Counted from the stretch's first letter, positions 10,480 to 21,614 are shown. The stretch is 64,000 nucleotides of DNA from Chelydra serpentina (GCA_037349315.1 JBAIAC010000057.1:11873501-11937500), one strand, 5' to 3'. The notes: generated by a model from the sequence alone, not told the origin. A program made the numbers and translations.

Positions 10480-11795
10480 TCGATATCTTGACTTTAGCAA
10501 AGCTTTTGATACGGTCTCCCACAGTATTCTTGCCAGCAAGTTAAAGAAGTATGGGCTGGATGAATGGACTATAAGGTGGATAGAAAGCTGGCTAGATTGT
10601 TGGACTCAAGGGGTAGTGATCAATGGCTCAATGTCTAGTTGGCAGGGGAGTGTCCTAAGGGTCAGTCCTGGGCACTGTTCCCTCTAAGCTGTGCGCGTGT
10701 GCGCGCACACACAGATCCTAAACCCCGCGCACATGGCGAAACACTGCTCGCACAACAATTTGCACAGAAGCACAACAATATGCATAGAAGAAATTTTTTG
10801 CGCGCACGGCCTGTCAAAAATTAGAGGGAACATTGGTCCTGGGGCCGGTTTTGTTCAACATCTTTTTATTAATGATCTGGATGATGGGATGGATTGCACC
10901 CTCAGGAGGTTCGCGGATGACACTAAGCTGGGGGGGAGAGGTAGACACGCTGGAGGGTAGGGATAGGGTCCAGAGTGACCTAGACAAATTGGAGGATTGG
11001 GCCAAAAGAAATCTGATGAGGTTCAACAAGGACAAGTGCAGAGTCCTGCACTTAGGACGGAAGAATCCCATGCACCGCTACAGGCTGGGGTCTGACTAGC
11101 TAAGCAGCAGTTCTGCAGAAAAGGACCTGGGGATTACAGTGGACGAGAAGCTGGATCTGAGTCAGCAGTGTGCCCTTGTTGGCAAGAAGGCCAACGGCAT
11201 ATTGGGCTGCATTAGTAGGAACATTGCCCGAAGACCGAGGGAAATGATTATTCCCCTCTATTCGACACTGGTGAGGCCACTCCTGGAGTATTGCATCCAG
11301 TTTTGGTCCCCCCCACTACAGAAGGGATGTGGACAAATTAGAGAGAGTCCAGTGGAGGGCAATGAAAATGATTAGGGGGCTGGGGCACATGATTTATGAG
11401 GAGAGGCTGAAGGAACTGGGCTTATTTAGTCTGCAATTGAGAAGAGTGAGGGGGATTTGATAGCTGCTTTCAACTACCTGAAAGGGGGTTCCAAAGAGGA
11501 TGGATCTAGACTGTTCTCAGTGGTAGAAGATGACAGAACAAGGAGCAATGGTCTCAAGTTGCAGAGGGGGAGGTTTAGGTTGGATATTAGGAAACACTAT
11601 TTCACTAGTAGGGTGGTGAAGCACTGGAATGGGTTACCTAGGGAGGTGGTGGAATCGCCTTCCTTAGAGGTTTTTAAGGCCCAGCTTGACAAAGCCCTGG
11701 CTGGGATGATTTAGTTGGTGCTGGTCCTGCTTTGAGCAGGGGGTTGGACTAGATGACCTCCTGAGATCTCTTCCAACCCTGATCTTCTATGATTT
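10480..11795 (+). mobile_element. CR1 LINE, 3' third with reverse-transcriptase core, disrupted
   Basis: It begins inside the reverse-transcriptase domain ([20 protein letters not shown]) and includes the catalytic FADD motif at 10910-10921, the downstream [20 protein letters not shown] region and the C-terminus at 11457-11714. It ends in the CR1 tail near CTTCTATGATT. The coding frame is broken by a 163-bp hAT-like insertion (10673-10835), stops and frameshifts, so the copy is dead. It is 5' truncated; the full element would be about three times longer. Confidence 0.92.
10673..10835. mobile_element. hAT-like non-autonomous DNA transposon (163 bp) inside CR1
   Basis: The ends are inverted: CACTGTTCCCTCTAA at the left and TTAGAGGGAACATTG at the right (reverse complement CAATGTTCCCTCTAA, one mismatch in 15). 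The element is flanked by an exact 8-bp duplication, GTCCTGGG, at 10665-10672 and 10836-10843. Removing one copy restores the CR1 sequence seen in the uninterrupted copy at 13391. An 8-bp target duplication is the hAT signature. The interior is rich in GCGCGCAC stretches near both ends and has no coding capacity. Confidence 0.88.
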
Positions 11796-12193
11796 GTAAC
11801 GTAACCTGACTGGCTGGGAGGGACACTTTTGGGTGATGAAATGGGGGAAAGACTAACCCACCTCCGTTCAGTACAGCAGCAAAGGTTGAGGTCCGTCTCC
11901 CAAGTCAGGCACTCAGCAGCTGCTGCAGCATTGCTAAGACCTTCGCGGAGGCGATGCTGGAAACCGCCACTCAATAGGATTAAACTAGCTGCTTTGGTAA
12001 AGCCCGTTCACACCTGTAACCTCTGTGCTCTGCTCACTCACCTGAACTCTCGCTGTTGGCCTCCGTGTTGTATTACATTTGCATCCCTCTTGCGTACCTG
12101 GTGGTTATGTGCATGGGCAGATCTCCCAGGAGTGCTGCCCCAGCGGCTAGGGGAGGAAAACGTTTGGTATAGTTACAACACTAGGCAGGCCCT

Positions 12194-12209
12194 CAGCGCC
12201 CCCTGCAGG
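12194..12209 (-). promoter_or_regulatory. Candidate CTCF-binding site, opposite orientation
   Basis: On the - strand the sequence is CCTGCAGGGGGCGCTG, matching the CTCF core with one deviation (T for A at position 3). Its orientation faces the site at 7182. Confidence 0.45.
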
Positions 12210-12239
12210 CTGCTACATGAAAGAGCCTTGGTTTCGGAA

Positions 12240-12670
12240 CGGAGCTGGGGGACATTTTTCATACAAAACTTTTTTTTGACAAAAAGCGCAGACTCTGGGC
12301 AAGTGAAACATTTCACCAGCCTGTGTCGAATTCCCTGAATTATTTCGGCCAAGCAAACAAAAAGTCCCAATGTTTCCTTTTTGCAGTTTTCAGACTGAAA
12401 CATTTTGATTTTTTAAAATTCAAAATGACTGCTTTGTTTAATTTTTACTTTGATTTTAGTTTAAAACAAAGGTTAAAAATATAAAACCCTTGGAAATGAT
12501 AAGCTTTGCTTTGGGGCCAACCAAACGATTCATTTGACTTCACGACAGAAATATTTTGTTTTGCCAGAAATAAATGCTGTTTTGCATTGAGCCGAAATGA
12601 TTTTTTTCTCCCAATTTTTTTCAGTTCGGCCACTGCATCGAAAAATCCGTTCTTCGGGCAGCTCTAACCT
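12240..12670 (-). repeat. AT-rich dispersed repeat ended by GGTTAGAGCTG (antisense)
   Basis: A long run of TTTTG/CAAAA-type segments (ATACAAAACTTTTTTTTGAC, AATATTTTGTTTTGCCAG) ends at CGGGCAGCTCTAACC. The reverse complement of this end matches the start at 5322. It is probably an old non-autonomous element with inverted A/T-rich arms. Confidence 0.45.
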
Positions 12671-13137
12671 GGAGTCGATTCGGCAGGGCTATGACACTTC
12701 AGCAGGGAGCAGGATTTATTTTAAGTAGCTGGGGGTTGTTAAACACTGGTGCAGTGTGATACTTCATTAATTGCCTTGTGAGCGGGAGATGGCATACCTG
12801 TTGCTAGGGTTATCTAGCACTTGTGCTCTGCCTGTGGGCAGATGCCTGATTTACCTCCGTAAGGAGCGTGTGACACAATTAGCCGTTCACAGATTAAAAA
12901 TGGTACGTGTTTGCTTAGAGGATGACTGGCGGTATGCGCCCGTCTGGCTGTTGCCACCTGTTGTCTCTTGCCTTATACACTTAAAACTTCGGTTGATATA
13001 GTCACGTCAGTGAGGAGGGAGATTTTTTTAATGCCATTTTTATACTGGCAAACGCCGGTATACACACGTATACGGGTATATAAGAACATTTGCTGATAGA
13101 GCTTATGTTGACCCTTTCTAGTGCAGACAAGCTTCGC

Positions 13138-13258
13138 TTGTAAGCTCTTTGGGGCAGGGACTGTCTTTCCATTCTGTGTGTGTACAGCACTGGCACAATG
13201 GGGTCTGGCCCATGACTGGGGCTCTAGGTCCTGTGGTAATACTACTAATAATCATACA
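13138..13258 (+). mobile_element. MIR-like SINE 3' half
   Basis: TTGTAAGCTCTTTGGGGCAG, GTGTGTACAGCACTGGCACA and the terminal GTAATACTACTAATAATCAT show the sense 3' half. Confidence 0.68.
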
Positions 13259-13390
13259 ATCACTCCATATGGAGTGGCAGGACAATTTCAGCAAGGAGGC
13301 TAGCCAGCAATCAGCACTGGTTTGGTTTTGGTGGCTTTCTCTTCTTATTAGGACGGAAGACCAACCAGCTATGAAGTGCTTTTTACCAAG

Positions 13391-14473
13391 GACGTTAAAG
13401 TAGTATGGACTGGATGAATGGACTGTAAGGTGGCTAGATCATCGGGCTCAACAGATAGTGATCAATGACTCCATGTCTAGTTGGCAGTTGGTATCAAGCG
13501 GAGTGCCCCAAGTGTCGGTCCTGGGGCCAGTTTTGTTCAATATCTTCATTAATGATCTGGAGGATGGCGTGTACTGCACCCTTAGCAAGTTTGCAGATGA
13601 CACTACACTTGGAGGAGTGGTAGATACGCTGGAGGGTAGGGACAGGATACAGAGGGACCTAGACAAATTAGAGGATTGGGCCAAAAGAAATCTGATGAGG
13701 TTCAACAAGGACAAGTGCAGAGTCCTGCACTTAGGAAGGAAGAATCCCATGCACTGCTACAGACTAGGGACCGAGTGGCTAGACAGCAGTGATGCAGAAA
13801 AGGACCTGGGGATTACAGTGGACGAGAATGAGATATGAGCTGGATATGAGTCAGCAGTGTGCCCTCATTGGCAAGAAGGCTAACGGCATATTGGGCTGTA
13901 TTAGTAGGAGCATTGCCAGAAGACCGAGGGAAATGATTATTCCCCTCTATTTGACACTGGTGAGGCCACACCTGGAGTATTGCGTCCAGTTTTGGTCCCC
14001 CCACTACAGAAGGGATGTGGACAAATTGGAGAGAGTCCAGCGGAGAGCAACGAAAATGATTAGGGGGCTGGGGCACATGACTTACGAGGAGAGGCTGAGG
14101 GAACTGGGATTTAAGTCTGCAGAAGAGTAGAGTGAGGGGGGGATTTGATAGCAGCCTTCAACTACCTGAAGGGGGGTTCCAAAGAGGATGGAGCTCGGCT
14201 GTTCTCAATGGTGGCAGATGACAGAACAAGGAGCAATGGTCTCAAGTTGCAGTGGGGGAGGTCTGCGTTGGATATTAGGAAACACTGTTTCACTAGGAGG
14301 GTGGTGAAGCACTGGAATGGGTTCCCTAGGGAGGTGGTGGAATCTCCATCCTTAGAGGTTTTTAAGGTCAGGCTTGACAAAGCCCTGGCTGGGATGATCT
14401 AGTTGGGGTTGGTCCTGCTTTGAGCAGGGGGTTGGACTAGATGACCTCCTGAGGTACCTTCCAGCCCTGCAAT
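13391..14473 (+). mobile_element. CR1 LINE 3' third with degenerate reverse transcriptase
   Basis: The frame 13458-13838 shows [20 protein letters not shown] and [15 protein letters not shown] is at 13590-13601; the usual PQG motif reads PQV. A frameshift follows near 13830, and the C-terminal part runs 13789-14130 and 14145-14402. The tail ends in ATGACCTCCTGAGGTACC. The last 400 bp are almost identical to the copy at 43157-43925. It is an inactive, 5'-truncated copy. Confidence 0.92.
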
Positions 14474-15027
14474 CATGAGGACATCTAACACTTCAAGAAT
14501 CTGGTAAGATCGCCAGTAATGGAAGTGAACTGAATATCCAGTCAGGTCACCTTAAGAACTTAGCTAGAGATCGATCCGGATGGCACTGGATCTGCAAAGG
14601 AGGCCACCTCCCTTTGGGGTTTGCCTTGCGTGTGATGAAAATGTGCGGCAGTTACTGTGGAATGCTGTTGTTATTGTCTCACATAACTTCACCGTAATGC
14701 AGTGTTTTAAGGTTGAGAGGCTGTATCAGTAACTTAACGATAAGTTAATTGCAACAGGGATGTTGTAATTATCCCCCAAACCAATTATCAACCTAGGAAA
14801 TTCAGAGCTGCAGTTACACTAAAAAAACCTTTTTGTTTAGTTTTCGTTTTTTTTTTTAAGGTCAGAAATGCATAGTGAAGGCATCCAAACAGCTTTAAAT
14901 CTGCCCTGTAGTAACACCATGCAATAGCCATCCCATTATAATTAACGTGTTTCAGTGTTTGTGCTCCCAGATTAGATTAAGCTGAGGTTTAAAGACCTAT
15001 TCCATTTTAAAATATTTTTTTACACCT

Positions 15028-15091
15028 CATGGCATTGCTCCCACCAAGCCCTTTGTGCCAGGCACTGTACAGACCATAGAATCAGAGACAT
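15028..15091 (-). mobile_element. MIR-like SINE, part 1 of a copy split by CR1
   Basis: It contains TTTGTGCCAGGCACTGTACAG in antisense MIR orientation, the segment expected just before the part that resumes at 15630. The exact border with the CR1 is unclear because its own terminus (CATAGAATCA) resembles the MIR sequence here. Confidence 0.6.
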
Positions 15092-15629
15092 GACTTCTCA
15101 AAACACCTTGCAGCCTGACATCAAGCCCAGCCCCCTGTGCTGAGGCAGGACCGAGAAAATCTAGACCATCCCTGACATGATTGTCCAACCTGGTCTTAAA
15201 AACCTCCACTGATGGGGATTCCACAACCTCCCTAAGAAGCCTAATTACCCTTATAGTTAGAAAAATTTGCCTAATATCTAACCTAAATTTCCCTTTCTGA
15301 AGATTTAAACCAATTACGTCTTGTCCTGCCTTCAGAGCACATGGAGAACGCAGTCCTCTTCATAAACAGCCCTTAACATATTTGAAGACCATTGTCATTT
15401 TCCTCCTCAGTCTTTATTTCTCCAGACTAAAAATGCCCCCCCCCCCTTTTTTTTAAAAACATTTCCTCATATAAAACGTCACCTCCTTTCTCTTGCTCTT
15501 CTCTGGACTCTCTCCAATTTGTCCGCAGCTGAGGCCTCACACGTGCTGTGTAGAGCAGGACAATTATCTCCCGGGTCTCACGTACGACCCTCCTGTTAAT
15601 ACACCCCAGCGTGCTACTGGCCTTTTTCA
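15092..15629 (-). mobile_element. Old antisense CR1, splitting a MIR-like SINE
   Basis: This is a degenerate CR1 3' region on the - strand. On the + strand it reads GGTCTTAAAAACCTCCACTG, GGATTCCACAACCTCCCTAA, and later CTTCTCTGGACTCTCTCCAA. It is flanked on both sides by parts of one MIR-like SINE, so it inserted into that SINE. A homopolymer junction (C then T run) lies near 15435-15456. Confidence 0.82.
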
Positions 15630-15810
15630 CCATATGGAGTCAGAGACATTCCCACTCCCAAAGAGCTTGCAATGTAAGGAGGCAAGGGGTGGGAGAACGG
15701 ATACATTACTGTACAGATGGGGAATTGAGCCCAGAGCGATTAAGTGACTTGCCCGAGGTCATACCAGGAGGTCTGTGGCAGAGCTCCTGAATCCCATCAG
15801 GTCACAAGAC
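15630..15810 (-). mobile_element. MIR-like SINE, part 2 of a copy split by CR1
   Basis: It reads GAGTCAGAGACATTCCCACT, AAAGAGCTTGCAATGTAAGG, then AAGTGACTTGCCCGAGGTCA and ends in the antisense tRNA-like head. It continues from 15091 across the CR1 insertion. Confidence 0.7.
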
Positions 15811-16113
15811 ATCACTGTACTACTTCGATTTGTAAGTACATTAGAGCTACTGTAGTGTGTTCCTTCATTCAAATGGAATTTGTAGCAGGGTGTTATAAGA
15901 ATAGCCATGCTCTAGGCTCCTTTTCTCTAGCTTTTAGGATGCCATCCCAATCTCCGGGGCAGAGAAGCTCCCCTCTCATATTCTCTTAAATCCATGGCCA
16001 GATTTTCAACCGACGCTAAGGGCCGAGCACATGTGAAAACCTAGCCCCCAGTGTGAATTGCTGGGGTCAAGAAAATACGGCCCTGTATTCTTCTGAGTAT
16101 TTGGCCCAGTCTG

Positions 16114-16410
16114 CGGGCTTGTCTTCACTACCCTCCGGATCGGCGGGTAGCGATCGATCTTTCGGGGATCGATTTTTCGCCTCTCGTTTAGACGCGATTA
16201 ATCGATCCCCGAAAGCGCTCCCCGTCGGCTCCGGAAATCCACCTCATCGAAAGGTGGAAGCGGAGTCGGCGGGGGAGCGGCAGCGATCCACTCGCCGCCG
16301 TCCTCACGGCCAGGTAAGCCGATTACGATACGCCGACTTCAGATACGTTATTCACGTAGCTGAAGCTGCGTATCGTAGATCGACCCCCTCCCCTAGTGTA
16401 GCCCTGGGCT
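16114..16410. mobile_element. Non-autonomous DNA transposon with strong internal palindromes
   Basis: The ends are GGGCTTGTCTTCACTACCC and CCCTAGTGTAGCCCTGGGC, degenerate inverted GTCTACACTA-type termini. The interior is CpG-rich. It holds a perfect 16-nt inverted pair, CTTTCGGGGATCGATT at 16159-16174 and AATCGATCCCCGAAAG at 16200-16215. A second hairpin has arms TACGATACG at 16324-16332 and CGTATCGTA at 16369-16377, with CTTCAG/CTGAAG paired inside. There is no coding capacity. I recognise it as a dispersed reptile repeat but cannot give a superfamily with confidence. Confidence 0.7.
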
Positions 16411-16939
16411 GAGTAACCCCCTTTGATTGCCGGAGTTCTCTGCTTGCTTGGAGCTGTGCTCCTAGTGTTTCCCTAAAAGGCTGGGGAACTGGGGGTGCCG
16501 CTCCCATGTGTCGTCGGTGCTGCTAAGCTGCCGATCCAAACGTGCGTTGTGCTTGAGGTTTTACTCTCCAGTTCTCTCAAGAAGCGGTGTACGTGGCTCA
16601 GGTTCCAGATGTCGAACCCTCCCTACCATCTAGCCATTACTTGTGTTGCTAATCATTGTTACTACTCCCCTAGTGGGCAAGGCGGCTTGGGAATAACATT
16701 GGGCAAGGCTACTGGGTTACCGCTGGTGGAATCAGCTGCGATGGACTTTGTGAAGGCTCAGCGTCCCTGTCTGCGTGGGAGGAGTGCTGATAACAGGCAG
16801 CTGATGGGGTGTGTGGGAACGTACCCCCCTCCTGAGCTTCGCTTACAGCTTTAGGTGCACACACCGTAAGATAGTTCTCTTAGGTACCTCACCATGAGTC
16901 CCAGCTGCCGCTGTCTACCAATACCATAGTACCTCTGCA

Positions 16940-17118
16940 AGCTGTAGTGTATTGATCCTCACTACACCCATTATATAGATGGGGAGTTGAGGCACAGAGA
17001 AGCTAATGACCTTACCCAAGGTCGCCCTAGAAGGCTGTAGCAGCAGAGACATGAAGCTAGGTCTCTGAGGGCCAAAGCTCACACCTTCACCACTGGACCA
17101 TCCTTCCTGTCCTGGGCA
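16940..17118 (-). mobile_element. MIR-like SINE, antisense
   Basis: GATGGGGAGTTGAGGCACAG, CTTACCCAAGGTCGCCCTAG, then the antisense head near CACCACTGGACCATCCTTCC. Confidence 0.65.
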
Positions 17119-19311
17119 TAGGAGCCCCCTTCCCTCACCTTTCCTGGATCCTGTCCTTTAGTAGTAATACGCCCTGCCCCACATGCCCCTGGGGTTGCCA
17201 GGGGAAGGGCAGAGGGCTTTGTCCCAGTCCTTGTGGTGTCTCTGTGCCGCGGCTGGGCCAGACGGCTCAGGAGAAGAATGCATCTGTTTCATTACAGCCC
17301 CCCCATGGAACTCACCAGGCTTTGGGTTTTGATCCAGACCAGACCAGCTCGGGATTTGGCCCGCAGAGCTCAGCCTCCGTTCACAAGCCAGGGCCCATCT
17401 GGGGTTTTGCAGCTGAGCTGAATTTATGCCGAATTCATGCTATCATGACAGCCCTTGGCTGTTTGGTTTGACCTCCTGAAAGGTGAAACGGAGGTGGGGT
17501 GGGGGACACGTCGGGAACTGGAACAAAGGGAATTGCTCCTAGACCCTAAGGGGTAAACCTCATCTGGGCAGGAGACACAGCTTTCTAGGGGGGGCTGGTC
17601 TGAGACTGGAATGAGCTTTCCCAGGAGACACCCCCCACTTTCCAGAATAGCGAGACAGTCTGCACAGAACGCCTTCCGAATATTCCCTGCCGGAGACGGA
17701 ATGAACCACACGTGTTAGTAAGGTGGCTTAATGCCCGACTGGAAGATGCTCAGGTACGGTGGTGATGAGGACAGGACAAGAACCTGAACAGCATAAACTG
17801 GAGTCAGAGATGGATAAGCCCTAACATGTCTCAGCCCGTCCCTGGCCAATGCAGTACTGGTCCCTACGGAACATTCCCCAGGGGAACCCATACGGGCATA
17901 GCCAAATATCTCCCAGCTCCTCTCCATGCCTGACGCAGGTCGTCCCCACCTCGGCTGTGATGTCATTTCTCTGAGTTCTCTCCAGCAGGTTAATTTTAGT
18001 CTCACTTCGTTGGCTGGCGTTTTGGGGGGAGGAGAGGCTTTCATTTATTAATGAGCCCCTGGCAGATTGGACAGGGAGAGCGATGGCTTTCGGAAGACGG
18101 CCCTTGGCTGTGGTTCAGGTGTCAGAGCGGGCTGGTGATGGCTCTCAGGGCCCCCGCTTTTCCTGGGCCAAATGGAGCCAATCTCATTAGTGCAGGAATC
18201 ATTTTGCTGGGGGGAGGGGGACTCGCAGGCAGGGAGGGAAGAGGGCGAGCGAGAAAGAAATCTACACATTAGCTTTGCCTCCCTCGATGAAATTTGACTC
18301 CCACCAATTACACCATCTTCTCCTCACATCAGCCTAAAACACTGCACTGACACCTGGGTTCACTATGGTGTGGCAGTTTCTCAGGGCATCTCTCACAGCG
18401 TGCACCTTTCACGCTCCCTGAAAAATCTGTTCCTCCCCCCTTTGGAAATGGACACACCTACCATTCCCTGCTTCCCGCCTGCTCTCCCCCATCCCTGTGC
18501 CACTTCAGCCAAGGCCCAGGATTTTTTTCACACGTCTGCAAGCAGCTGATGAAATCACAGAGAAAAATGGCTCCGTATTAATCTAACTGGAAAGCAAAAA
18601 AAGCCTGCAACTGCAAAAAGCAACATCGTCACAGATCCATGGCCAGAGGGACCTCATGGCGGCACATTCCAAGCTGGAACTCGGACCCCTGCTAACTGAG
18701 CTAAAAGAGAATCTCCCTTAGCTGCTAGCAGTATGAGGACTACGACACACAATTGAGTAGTTCTGATTTCATCCAATAGAAGACGGTGGTGCATGCACGC
18801 ACTAGCCCTTTTATTACACTATTGTCCTTTCCTGCAAACCTGAGTTGCCAGGGGAGAGTTCTTGGAAGAGAATAATGTGGATTAATTTAAATTAAACAGT
18901 GGTAAAAGCTATTAATAATTAAAGGACCACTGTCAAGAAAACAATGGTAGATTTAAATAAATGACTTGGCTCGGTTAGTTACAGCATCCGGTGCTATTAA
19001 AATGGAAAGAACATTAACAATCTCATTTTCATTGCACTGTGTCCCCGGCCTTGGCGGCTGCAGACTGCAGGCGATCAGGTCTGGGATTCAGACGCATGCT
19101 AACCGCTGGGCCAGTCCTGTCAGCGGCACCTTTCCATGCCTGGACTTATCACTCTCTGGCAGCTGCCCCTGGCTTTCGCTGCAGTGTGATGGCTACATAT
19201 ATGGTCTGGGGGTTAAAGTCAGGGGCCAGGACCACTGGGTTCTGTTCCTAACTTGGGGGGCGTCGCTTAGGGGTTAGTGCAGGAAGGGGCTGGGAATCAA
19301 GACTCCTTCAC

Positions 19312-19640
19312 ATTCTGGCCCAGACCCACAAAGATACTTAGGTGCCTAAACCCCAGATTTAGGTGCTGCTGCTCTCTGCAAAACCCCTGTTCGGCTGCCA
19401 CCTAGCCCCATAGGGGCCTAAACTCAGCGGTCCCCCTGGTGCCTAAGTTTCTGCCTCTGAGCATGTTCATTGCTGCCCAATAGGCATCCGGATGCCTGTC
19501 TCACACCTAAGCCCCGGTGCAATCCATGAAGCGGGGAAAGCCAGCACTTCTCCCCATTGATTGTCGGGGGAATCTTAGCACCGAATGCAGCCTTTGTGGG
19601 GCCCGTTGTTGTTCCAGTGGTTTTTTAGGTACTTAGCGAT
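19312..19640. repeat. Unclassified dispersed repeat with TAGGTGCCTAA motifs
   Basis: CAGACCCACAAAGATACTTA, GGTGCCTAAACCCCAGATTT, then repeated TAGGGGCCTAA and GGTGCCTAAG and, near the end, TTTTTAGGTACTTAGCGA in opposite sense. The pattern is that of an old inverted-repeat DNA element common in reptiles. Confidence 0.45.
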
Positions 19641-20367
19641 TAGCCGTTGCTGTGCTCAGCATCACAGTCCCTACGTCCTTCTGTGACACCAGCCTGTCTT
19701 CCTAGCTCTGTGAGCTGAGTGTAGGGATAGGTGCCAGGACGCCTGGGTTCTGCTGGCAGCTCTCCTGCTGCCTCACTTAGTCTCTTCTCTGCTCCTGCAA
19801 GTGGGAATAGGGATTACGTCGCATCCCAGGGAGTGGGCGGGGTGTGTGTTTGTATGTGTGTGTGTGTGGGGGTAAAGATGCTGTTTGTGCAGGGCTGTGA
19901 GAGTGGGGGCCGGACGCAGGGGGCCGGGCATGCTGAGCGTTATCTGGCAGCCGAGTGGGCATCCCGGAGCGTCCGGGAGCCGAGAGACCAGCGGTGGTTA
20001 AGCTAACGGCCCCTGAACGTTCTTGCTAGCTGAGCACGGTTTAAAATCAGCGACGACTGTGTGTTAAATGATACGAGGCGATGGGAATGGAAATGAAATG
20101 GCTCCAATCGCAGCCTGAGCAGTGAGCGTTAAAGAAAACCAGTCAGCGCGTCTCTGGGGCAAGGCAAGCAATTGCCAGGGCCAGTTTTAGTGGGATCCTG
20201 GAGGAAGCATTGAAGCCTATGCAGCAGGAGGAAGAAGACGCCGAGGGGCTTGCGTATGGCTCGGGAGAAGGAAGCTCGGGGTTCATCCCGGCTTGCTCAG
20301 GTTGGGGACCTCTGGAGCTGGCGTTTAGCCCCAGCTCTGCACGGCTGTCGGGCCTTTGGGGCTTAAT

Positions 20368-20945
20368 CAATAGCGTAGCCAGGGTGGGAGCAGGGGGAGC
20401 AGCCGCTACCCCGTGAGGAGAAGCGGTGCCTTAAGGTGCTGCCGGAGCCGGTCTGGAGGGGGTGGGGGGCGCTTTAAAAGTCCCACAGCTCCTGCCGCTG
20501 CGAGGAGCCACGGGCCCTTTAAAGCGGCCCCCCCAGCCCCACTGCCGGGCTGGGGCGGGGGTGCTTTAAAAGGCCCACTGCTCCCCACACGCGGGCCTTT
20601 TAAAGCGCCGCCCCTCCCTCCGCTGCCGGAGTCGGGCTCGGGCGAGGATTTAAAAGGCCCGCGGCTCCCCGCGGCTGCAAGAGCCGCGGTCCTTTTAAAT
20701 CCCCACCCGAGCCCCACTGCCAGAGCCAGTCTGGGGGGGGCGGTGCAGCCGCGTGGAGCCGTGGGCCTTTTAAAGCGCCGCCGGAGCCCCGCTGCCAGAT
20801 CTCCGGCGGCGCTTTAAAGGGCTTCGGTCCGCAGCGGCTGGAGCCCCGGGCCCTTTAAAGCGCCGCTGGGTGAGTACAGGGGCAGCGGGGAGGCGCCTTT
20901 TTATAGCGCCGCTCCCCCTGTGCTCCAGACCTGGCTACGCCACTG
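20368..20945. mobile_element. hAT-like non-autonomous element (578 bp) with internal GC-rich TTTAAA ladder
   Basis: The left end is CAATAGCGTAGCCAGG. The right end is CCTGGCTACGCCACTG, with reverse complement CAGTGGCGTAGCCAGG (two mismatches in 16). The element is flanked by an exact 8-bp duplication, GGCTTAAT, at 20360-20367 and 20946-20953. The interior is GC- and CpG-rich, with about ten TTTAAA-type or TTTTATA cores near 20470, 20518, 20563, 20597, 20650, 20693, 20768, 20812, 20852 and 20898. The units alternate in orientation (GGCCCTTTAAAGCG versus CGCTTTAAAAGGCC). The open frames on both strands are composition artefacts. Confidence 0.82.
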
Positions 20946-21196
20946 GGCTTAATGCAGCATTTCCTAGATGGGCAGAGGGGCCATTTGCAGGGGGTGTGCG
21001 TGCAGAAGGCAGGCTGTGCTGAAAGCGATGTGTGAAGAGCCCAGGCCAACCTGCTTAGCCACACTGCAGAGCCGTGCTTTGCACCCTTTAGCAGGGACAG
21101 ACCTGAGCCAGCCCCATCCCGCTGAGTGCAGGGCTCTAGCTTCCTCTCCAGATGTTGGCATTGCACTTTCAGATGCTGGCAGATGTGGTGAGATTG

Positions 21197-21214
21197 CCCC
21201 CCCCCCCCCCCCCC
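21197..21214. repeat. Poly-C run (18 bp)
   Basis: 18 consecutive C; another unstable homopolymer. Confidence 0.97.
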
Positions 21215-21423
21215 AGGCCTGGTCCACCTCTTTCCCTGATGCAAAATTTTCCTGTTACCTCCTAACGAGCAACCCCCCCCCTCCCGTCGGCTCTCAACCC
21301 CTCCAACACCAGCACACACCCCCCCCTCATAAGAGCCCCCTTCCCAGCTGTCTGACCCTCCCAGCCCTCTAACGAACTAATGAAACATTTATAAACTAAA
21401 AAACGAAATGCGAAAGCTGGTAA

Positions 21424-21450
<27 letters not shown>
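21424..21450. repeat. (CA)n microsatellite
   Basis: About 13 uninterrupted CA units. Confidence 0.96.
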
Positions 21451-21454
<4 letters not shown>

Positions 21455-21614
21455 AGTTACAGCCTCAGGTGCCCAAAGGTAATGAAAGCTCCTGTAATTA
21501 GCAGCTCTGTATGTCCGTCAGGGCTAATCCAAGCTTAATGGCTGAGGATCTCTTGCTTATGTTTAGACGTCTTTTCCCCTCAGATTTCAAACGGTATAAA
21601 CACAGGCACAAAGT

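Noticed and set aside
20413..20817. Open frames on both strands in the GC-rich block
   Set aside because: They arise from the repeated units of a hAT-like element; the peptides are low-complexity Pro/Ala/Gly/Leu.
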